Source: Candidatus Izemoplasma sp.
GTDB lineage: Bacteria; Bacillota_I; Bacilli_A; Izemoplasmatales; Izemoplasmataceae
Length of the DNA stretch: 19,841 bases
Direction of reading: 5' to 3'
Assembly: GCA_021736285.1 (NCBI GenBank)
Contig: JAIPGE010000006.1
Span: forward strand, 1-19,841
Below the pieces are notes generated by a model, which was not told the origin of the DNA, ran no database searches, and was given only the letters and a program-made list of their open reading frames with translations. A program made the position numbers and the translations under genes. Positions 14,864 to 19,841 of the stretch are shown here, one piece after another (position 1 is the stretch's first letter; every line of letters begins with the position of its first letter).

Positions 14864-15889
14864 ATGAAACTAAAACTAACACAATTAAAGAATACATTAC
14901 TTGATCCACGATTTATTAATTATACAATCATTGTGACAATCTTTTTAACAATGTTTTTATTAATCCAGACAAATGCTGTGAATCGGTATATCTATAACTT
15001 ATTAATTATGGTATTGATTATGATTGTTATGTCAACAAGTTTAAATATTGCAACAGGCTTTCTCGGTGAACTTGTGCTTGGTCATGCTGGGTTTATGGGA
15101 ATTGGTGCATACACAGCAGCGATTCTTGGTATTGCTTTACGTCCCTATATTGCAACTGACTTATTATTGTTTGGTGCAAGTGCGACAGGTGCAATGATTT
15201 TAGCAGGTATTGCTGGTCTACTTGTTGGGACCCCGGCATTACGCCTACGCGGTGATTATTTAGGTATCATGACACTCGGATTCGGTGAAATTGTACGCAA
15301 TTTAATTACCAACTTATCGAGCATTACAAATGGGGCACAAGGTCTTTCAGGGATTCCGCGAATTATGACCTTTTCAATTGCTTTTTGGACAACGGTTATG
15401 ATTGTCACAATTATCTTCTTATTTATGAATTCAAGACATGGTCGAGCTATTTTATCAATTCGAGAAGATGAGATTGCAAGTGAAAGTGTTGGGATTAACA
15501 TTACCCGTTATAAGTTACTTGCATTTGTTCTGGCATCGATGTTTGCTGGTATTGGTGGTGCTATGTTTGCCTTTAAAGATGGGTTTTTAGCACCAAATTC
15601 ATTTAATTTCTTAAAATCTGTGGAAATATTTGTCATTGTTGTACTTGGTGGTATGGGGAGTTTATCGGGTAGTATTATCAGTTCTATTGTCCTTGTCTTC
15701 TTACCTGAGTACCTTCGTGATTTTAATCAATATCGCTATTTACTCTACTCTTCTGTTTTAATCATAATTATGCTTTACCGTCCACAAGGATTAATGGGAA
15801 CAAAAGAGTTCGATTTTACAAAAATAAAAGCGAAACTCACAACACTCGTCACAACCATTAAAAAACGTCTTAAGAAAGGACGTGAGTAA
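14864..15889 (+). CDS. livM: Branched-chain amino acid type ABC transporter, permease (LivM-like)
   Basis: A 341-residue membrane protein with about ten hydrophobic segments. NIATGFLGELVLGHAGFMGIGAYTAAI (residues about 62-88) is the LivM signature, followed by LRLRGDYLGIMTLGFGEIVRNL and the coupling-helix region SIREDEIASESVGINITRYK; GGMGSLSGSIISS is near the C-terminus, which ends in a Lys/Arg-rich tail. It pairs with the LivH-like permease. ATG follows GAAGGTG two bases after livH ends, and livG starts two bases after it, so expression is coupled. Length is within the usual 300-430 for the family. Confidence 0.94.
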   Translation: MKLKLTQLKNTLLDPRFINYTIIVTIFLTMFLLIQTNAVNRYIYNLLIMVLIMIVMSTSLNIATGFLGELVLGHAGFMGIGAYTAAILGIALRPYIATDLLLFGASATGAMILAGIAGLLVGTPALRLRGDYLGIMTLGFGEIVRNLITNLSSITNGAQGLSGIPRIMTFSIAFWTTVMIVTIIFLFMNSRHGRAILSIREDEIASESVGINITRYKLLAFVLASMFAGIGGAMFAFKDGFLAPNSFNFLKSVEIFVIVVLGGMGSLSGSIISSIVLVFLPEYLRDFNQYRYLLYSSVLIIIMLYRPQGLMGTKEFDFTKIKAKLTTLVTTIKKRLKKGRE

Positions 15890-15891
15890 CA

Positions 15892-16650
15892 ATGGCTGTT
15901 TTAGAAGTGAAACATCTTAGTATTCAGTTTGGTGGCTTGCGTGCTGTCGATGACTTTAATTTAGAAGTAGATCACAATGAACTGGTTGGGCTTATTGGGC
16001 CAAACGGAGCTGGTAAAACAACAATTTTTAATTTACTAACAGGCGTATATTTGCCAACTGAAGGATCAATTCATTTAAACAACGTTAGTACAGTCGGAAA
16101 ACGACCAAGTGATATTGTGTTACTCGGTAGTTCTAGAACCTTTCAAAACATTCGTTTGTTTAAAAATATGACAGTGCAAGACAATATCAAAGTAGCCTAT
16201 CATAACCGTATGGACTACAACATATTTAGCAGTATTTTTAAAACAAAAAAATACAAAATTGAAGAAGCAAGAGCCAATGAAATTGCAAGAGAATTGTTAG
16301 AAGTATTTGATTTGCTTGAATTTGAACAGCATCTTGCAAAGAATTTACCGTATGGTAAACAACGTAAACTAGAAATCGCACGCGCGCTCGCAACCAACCC
16401 GCAAATTCTATTACTCGATGAGCCAGCCGCAGGTATGAATCCCCAAGAAACTGAAGAATTGATGGCAACGATTAAATTGATTAAAAATCAATTTAATGTA
16501 TCAATTTTATTGATTGAACACGATATGAAACTCGTGATGGGAATTTGTGAACGGATCGTTGTTATTGACTATGGCAAAATCATTGCCAAAGGCCAACCAA
16601 AAGCGATTCGTGAAAACAAAAACGTAATAAAGGCATATTTAGGTGAATAA
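15892..16650 (+). CDS. livG: Branched-chain amino acid type ABC transporter, ATP-binding protein (LivG-like)
   Basis: A 252-residue cytoplasmic ATPase. Walker A GPNGAGKT is at 36-43, the Q-loop FQNIRLF at 84-90, the degenerate signature LPYGKQRKLEIARAL at 152-166, Walker B ILLLDEP at 172-178 and the switch histidine His210 in IEHDM. The insert between the Q-loop and signature, rich in Lys and Tyr, and the YGKQRKLE form of the signature are characteristic of LivG rather than LivF. AAAGGACG precedes the ATG. Its last codons carry the AGGTG ribosome site of livF. With LivF it forms the nucleotide-binding pair that drives import. Confidence 0.94.
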   Translation: MAVLEVKHLSIQFGGLRAVDDFNLEVDHNELVGLIGPNGAGKTTIFNLLTGVYLPTEGSIHLNNVSTVGKRPSDIVLLGSSRTFQNIRLFKNMTVQDNIKVAYHNRMDYNIFSSIFKTKKYKIEEARANEIARELLEVFDLLEFEQHLAKNLPYGKQRKLEIARALATNPQILLLDEPAAGMNPQETEELMATIKLIKNQFNVSILLIEHDMKLVMGICERIVVIDYGKIIAKGQPKAIRENKNVIKAYLGE

Positions 16651-16651
16651 A

Positions 16652-17356
16652 ATGTTAAAAGTAACGAACTTACATGTACATTATGGTGTGATACATGCCA
16701 TAAAAGGCGTTAATTTTGAAGTTAATGAAGGTGATATTGTCACTTTAATCGGATCAAATGGGGCTGGCAAAACAACAATTTTAAAGGCCATATCCCAACT
16801 GATTGATAAAAGTGATGGCGATATTACTTTTTTAGACAAGTCGCTCAGTCAATACAAGCCCCATGAAGTTGTTCGGATAGGGGTATCGCATGTCCCTGAA
16901 GGTCGACATGTTTTTCCGGGCTTAACGGTTTTGGAAAATCTTGAAATGGGAGCCTATTACCGCAATGACAAAGTAGCTATCAAACAAGACTTACAAAAAG
17001 TGTTTGTCCGGTTTCCCCGATTAGAGGAACGCAAACATCAAGTTGCTGGAACACTTTCTGGTGGTGAACAACAAATGCTTGCCATTGGACGCGCATTGAT
17101 GAATCATCCAAAAATTCTATTACTAGATGAACCATCAATGGGTCTTGCCCCAATTTTAGTCAAAGAAATATTCAATATTATTCAAGAAATTAATCAAAGT
17201 GGCACAACAATATTATTGGTTGAACAAAACGCCAACCAGGCACTACAAATATCAGACAAAGCCTATGTTCTTGAAACAGGTCAGATTACATTGTCTGGAT
17301 TGTCTAAAGAACTTCTCAATAATGACAAAGTTAAAGCAGCTTACTTAAGTGCATAA
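16652..17356 (+). CDS. livF: Branched-chain amino acid type ABC transporter, ATP-binding protein (LivF-like)
   Basis: A 234-residue ATPase. Walker A GSNGAGKT is at 34-41, signature LSGGEQQ at 135-141, Walker B ILLLDEP at 155-161, followed by SMGLAPILV, a typical LivF segment. The switch residue is Gln192 (VEQN) rather than histidine, which is usual for LivF. The start is set at ATG 16652, six bases after an AGGTG within the end of livG, giving MLKVTNLHVHYG; an in-frame GTG at 16643 overlaps that ribosome site and is unlikely. It is the last gene of the operon; a hairpin terminator follows about 55 bases on. Confidence 0.94.
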   Translation: MLKVTNLHVHYGVIHAIKGVNFEVNEGDIVTLIGSNGAGKTTILKAISQLIDKSDGDITFLDKSLSQYKPHEVVRIGVSHVPEGRHVFPGLTVLENLEMGAYYRNDKVAIKQDLQKVFVRFPRLEERKHQVAGTLSGGEQQMLAIGRALMNHPKILLLDEPSMGLAPILVKEIFNIIQEINQSGTTILLVEQNANQALQISDKAYVLETGQITLSGLSKELLNNDKVKAAYLSA

Positions 17357-17409
17357 ACACTGGATTAGGGCATAAAACACAGCGGTACAATATGGGTAGT
17401 ATTACGGAT

Positions 17410-17439
17410 AAAGTCCGTCTTAATTAGGACGGACTTTTT
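17410..17439 (+). terminator. Rho-independent terminator after livF / in the asnB leader
   Basis: A 10-bp perfect stem AAAGTCCGTC/GACGGACTTT (17410-17419 with 17428-17437), eight-base loop and a T run to 17439. It ends only 23 bases before the asnB start codon. A possible -10 (TACAAT, 17382-17387 approximately) lies upstream of the hairpin and none is seen after it, so asnB is transcribed either by read-through or from a promoter whose leader includes this hairpin. Confidence 0.85.
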
Positions 17440-17462
17440 AAATATAAAAGAGGAGTGATACC

Positions 17463-19028
17463 ATGTGCGGTATATTAGTTAGCACATCAACAACACCGTT
17501 AACAAAAGATGATTTAGCACCTTTACTCACAAGAGGGCCTGACACACATCAAATCATCAGTCAAAATACATATCATTTTGGATTTACAAGACTTGCGATT
17601 ATGGGATTAACTGATTATGGAAATCAACCGTTTGTCTATAATAATAAAGTTTTAGTTGCGAATGCTGAAATTTATAACTATCCACAATTAAAACAAGAAT
17701 TATCATCTTATGCTTTCCAATCTAACTCTGATTGTGAAATATTATTGCCGCTGTATGACTCTCTTGGATTTGATATTTTTAGTTATTTAGATGGTGAATT
17801 TGCAATTGTGATGTATGACAGTGAAAAAGATCTATTGCTAGCCGCAAGAGATCCAATTGGGATCCGTCCATTATTTTATGGTTACCATCAGACAGATAAA
17901 AAGATTATGTTTGCAAGTGAAGTTAAAGCATTAAAGCCCCATGTCAACAAAGTTTATCCTTTTCCACCAGGGTTTTATTATATAAATGGACGGTTTATAG
18001 AATACAGTGACTTAACCAAAATCAATCATTTTCACACCCATTTTTTTCATGACATTACCCATAATATTCATGACAAATTGGTATATGCGGTTACAAAACG
18101 CTTACGCAGTGATGCACCACTTGGGTTTCTCTTAAGTGGTGGACTTGATTCATCCCTTGTTTGCGCAATTGCACAAAAGCATAGTTCTCATCCGATACAA
18201 ACATTTAGTATTGGCATGGAGACTGACCCAATTGATTTAAAATATGCCAAAGAAGTTGCGCAACATTTAAATACGGATCACACCGAAGTTCGTATTACAA
18301 AACATGATGTCATTGGTGCACTTGATGATGTTATTTATGCGATTGAAAGTTATGATATAACCACAATACGTGCTAGTATTGGGATGTATTTACTCGCTAA
18401 ATACATTCATCAAAACACAGATATAAAAGCGCTACTAACAGGTGAAGTTAGTGATGAATTATTTGGTTACAAGTATACTGATTTTGCCCCTAATAAAGAA
18501 GCGTTTCAAGAAGAAAGCATAAAGCGTGTTAAAGAATTATACATGTATGATGTCTTACGCGCCGACCGTTGTCTATCGGCACATTCACTTGAAGCCAGAG
18601 TCCCCTTTGGTGACGCTGACTTTGCTTCTTATGTCCTAAGAATCAATCCATTATTTAAAATGAATAAGTACAAGACTGGTAAGTTTTTGTTACGAAAATC
18701 ATTTGCGCATGATTATTTACCACATAACATTTTATATCGTGATAAAGCAGCATTTTCTGATGCGGTAGGGCATAGTCTTGTCGATGAATTAAAACGGTAT
18801 GCGAACAACTTATACACTGATCAAGAATTTTTAAAAAAACAAACACTGTTCGATCCAATACCACCTTCAAAAGAAGCGTTATTATATCGCGAATTATTTG
18901 AGAAACACTATCCAAACCAAGGGCATCTTATCACAGAATATTGGATGCCAAACAAACAATGGGTTGGATGTCATGTTACTGATCCGAGTGCACGAGTATT
19001 ATCAAATTACGGAAAAAGTGGAGTTTAA
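17463..19028 (+). CDS. asnB: Asparagine synthetase, glutamine-hydrolysing
   Basis: A 521-residue two-domain enzyme making asparagine from aspartate, glutamine and ATP. Cys2 of MCGI is the glutaminase nucleophile, exposed after Met removal; RLAIMG (43-48) and SDCE (89-92) are also glutaminase motifs. The synthetase domain has the ATP PP-loop SGGLDSS (225-231), the ESYDITTIRAS segment (295-305) and SLEARVPFGD (375-384); the C-terminus YWMPNKQW...DPSARVLSNY is typical. Two conserved glycines differ: the oxyanion-loop NGEIYN reads NAEIYN (Ala68), and the usual SGEGSDE reads TGEVSDE (Val329). Length is a little under the usual 550. GAGGAG lies before the ATG. It follows the transporter operon and is followed by a terminator. 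Confidence 0.95.
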   Translation: MCGILVSTSTTPLTKDDLAPLLTRGPDTHQIISQNTYHFGFTRLAIMGLTDYGNQPFVYNNKVLVANAEIYNYPQLKQELSSYAFQSNSDCEILLPLYDSLGFDIFSYLDGEFAIVMYDSEKDLLLAARDPIGIRPLFYGYHQTDKKIMFASEVKALKPHVNKVYPFPPGFYYINGRFIEYSDLTKINHFHTHFFHDITHNIHDKLVYAVTKRLRSDAPLGFLLSGGLDSSLVCAIAQKHSSHPIQTFSIGMETDPIDLKYAKEVAQHLNTDHTEVRITKHDVIGALDDVIYAIESYDITTIRASIGMYLLAKYIHQNTDIKALLTGEVSDELFGYKYTDFAPNKEAFQEESIKRVKELYMYDVLRADRCLSAHSLEARVPFGDADFASYVLRINPLFKMNKYKTGKFLLRKSFAHDYLPHNILYRDKAAFSDAVGHSLVDELKRYANNLYTDQEFLKKQTLFDPIPPSKEALLYRELFEKHYPNQGHLITEYWMPNKQWVGCHVTDPSARVLSNYGKSGV

Positions 19029-19057
19029 AAAAAATCAGCCATTGGCTGATTTTTTTA
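19027..19057. terminator. Bidirectional terminator between asnB and the convergent small gene
   Basis: A stem of about 14 bp (AAAAATCAGCC pairing with GGCTGATTTTT, extended by A-T pairs) with a three-base ATT loop. It starts inside the asnB stop codon and has a T run on both strands. The 3' end of the minus-strand gene (19055) reaches into it. Confidence 0.88.
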
Positions 19058-19408
19058 ACATAATCCATTCATTTTGCATATATCGACAATATATTCTTTG
19101 TGACTAACAAAAATTACGATTGATTCTTTTAACAGTTTATATTCTCCTCGATGAGGATTATATCCATGCTCATAAAGATTATCAACAAATCCTGCTTTTA
19201 AGGTTTCATAACTAATATCTTTGATGTGTTCTAAAGGGCTTTTTCCATCATTTTTGAAATGGTATTCCCACGAGTAATGTTTTTCATCATCTTTATAATT
19301 TAACGTTAAACAGTCTCCCGCACCATCAAAGCCTTCCATAATAACATATTCAATAATACCACGGTCCTTATACCTTAAAGTCTCTCTTACTTCTCTGCTT
19401 TCCATCAT
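19055..19408 (-). CDS. Hypothetical protein, 117 residues
   Basis: I do not recognise a family. With ATG at 19408 (AAAGGA about ten bases upstream) the protein has 117 residues; a GTG at 19417 is only two bases from that site and is less likely. It is charged and soluble, with many Glu, Lys, Tyr and His residues, no signal peptide and no transmembrane stretch. The first part (YKDRGIIEYVIMEGFDGAGDC; LTLNYKDDEKHYSWEYHF) looks like alternating beta strands and the remainder helical. It has an intact frame, a ribosome site, a strong -10 upstream and a terminator downstream, so it is probably a real gene. It contains two cysteines (in GDCLTL and VDICKMNGLC it has three in all) but no clear metal motif. 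Confidence 0.6.
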   Translation of the reverse strand: MMESREVRETLRYKDRGIIEYVIMEGFDGAGDCLTLNYKDDEKHYSWEYHFKNDGKSPLEHIKDISYETLKAGFVDNLYEHGYNPHRGEYKLLKESIVIFVSHKEYIVDICKMNGLC

Positions 19409-19433
19409 AATATTCACATCCTTTTGTACTTAT

Positions 19434-19439
19434 ATTATA
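19434..19439 (-). promoter_or_regulatory. Probable -10 element of the hypothetical gene
   Basis: A perfect TATAAT on the minus strand, about 26 bases before the chosen ATG, in the short gap after the PHP-domain gene. No good -35 is visible at 16-18 bp, so strength is uncertain. Confidence 0.45.
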
Positions 19440-19455
19440 CACAAATTTTAAACAA

Positions 19456-19841
19456 TTAGCCATCAATTTGTAATTTTTTCAAGACGATATCTAAATCTTT
19501 CCCGTTGATGGTAACCTCACCTATTGAACCATGGTTTGTATCGCCTTCAATACCATGATAATCACTCCCGCCAGTTATAAACATGTCGCGTTTTTTAGCC
19601 AGTTGTCTAAACTGTTCTTCTTCGCCTTCTTGGTTGCGATAATATCTTGCCTCGATGCCATCATAATTATATGCTAACACTTTTTCCTTAATATGGGGTT
19701 TTAGTAGTGTTGGGTGCGCCAAAACAACTTGACAGTGATGATCTTTTAATAATTTAATGCCGGCTTCTACATCAAGTTCACTGGTTGGTTCATAAGCTTT
19801 ACATGTGTCACCAATCATTGTATCAAAAATAATATCGTGAG
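19456..19841 (-). CDS. PHP-domain phosphoesterase, C-terminal part (partial)
   Basis: The frame is open to the window edge, so about 127 C-terminal residues are visible and the true start lies outside. The frame reads HDIIFDTMIGD...AYEPTSELDVEAGIKLLKDHHCQVVLAHPTLL. This matches the second half of PHP phosphoesterases related to E. coli YciV (RNase AM), whose equivalent reads like GxPAYVP...EAI.LI...VLAHP. The metal-binding LAHP histidine and the GGSDYHG motif (Asp and His) are intact. Such enzymes hydrolyse phosphate esters such as nucleoside 3',5'-bisphosphates or RNA 5' ends in the cytoplasm. An internal ATG at 19818 should not be taken as the start because it falls within the conserved region. 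The stop (TAA) lies at 19458-19456; I see no terminator before the next gene. Confidence 0.85.
   Translation of the reverse strand, partial: HDIIFDTMIGDTCKAYEPTSELDVEAGIKLLKDHHCQVVLAHPTLLKPHIKEKVLAYNYDGIEARYYRNQEGEEEQFRQLAKKRDMFITGGSDYHGIEGDTNHGSIGEVTINGKDLDIVLKKLQIDG

Noticed and set aside
17357..17462. T-box riboswitch before asnB
   Set aside because: The leader is about 100 bases at most and has no AGGGTGGNACCGCG-like T-box sequence.
19441..19471. CAAATT/AATTTG inverted repeat at the end of the PHP gene as a terminator
   Set aside because: The arms are only 6 bp and AT-rich with a long loop, and no T run follows on the minus strand.
1..19841. tRNA, rRNA, CRISPR arrays, insertion sequences and phage genes
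   Set aside because: I looked for these and saw no cloverleaf, regular spaced repeats, transposase or integrase motifs.

Overview
The window comes from a low-GC bacterium. It reads with the standard bacterial code: TGA serves as a stop (GH30 gene, asd, thrB, the third hydrogenase-cluster gene) and tryptophan is TGG. Together with fermentative hydrogenase genes, Gram-positive-like AGGAGG ribosome sites and a lipoprotein signal on the solute-binding protein, this suggests a Bacillota relative or a walled or standard-code Mycoplasmatota lineage (for example Izemoplasmatales or Haloplasma-like) rather than a Mycoplasma with code 4. This placement is inference; no rRNA or tRNA is present to fix it.

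Layout. (1) 1-1570, minus strand: a two-gene beta-glucan unit, a GH30-family glycosidase followed four bases later by the start of a large glycoside phosphorylase-like protein cut by the window edge. Both seem cytoplasmic, and their promoter carries two copies of a 21-bp operator. (2) 1571-2017: a 447-bp divergent intergenic region rich in dyad repeats. (3) 2018-6119, plus strand: a compact operon for a multimeric, NAD-linked and probably electron-bifurcating [FeFe] hydrogenase, with the thioredoxin-like [2Fe-2S] domain normally fused to HydB encoded as a separate small gene. It ends at a strong bidirectional terminator. (4) 6155-10709, minus strand: a tightly overlapping threonine operon thrC-thrB-asd-aspartokinase, lacking homoserine dehydrogenase. 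(5) 10858-12597, plus strand: a divergently transcribed P-loop kinase-like protein of the PEP carboxykinase/HPr kinase fold, function unknown. (6) 12795-17356, plus strand: a complete five-gene branched-chain amino acid type ABC transporter (binding lipoprotein, two permeases, two ATPases), with a hairpin separating the binding protein from the permeases. (7) 17463-19028, plus strand: glutamine-hydrolysing asparagine synthetase. (8) 19055-19841, minus strand: a small orphan protein and the C-terminal part of a PHP-domain phosphoesterase that runs off the window.

How it fits together: the second half centres on the aspartate family of amino acids (threonine synthesis, asparagine synthesis, branched-chain amino acid import). 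An identical 14-bp palindrome (TGAAAACATTTTCA) lies both in the thrC/kinase divergent promoter region and upstream of the transporter operon. It suggests one regulator for these units and links the unknown kinase to amino-acid metabolism. The first half is energy metabolism: intracellular breakdown of beta-glucosides and disposal of reducing power as H2.
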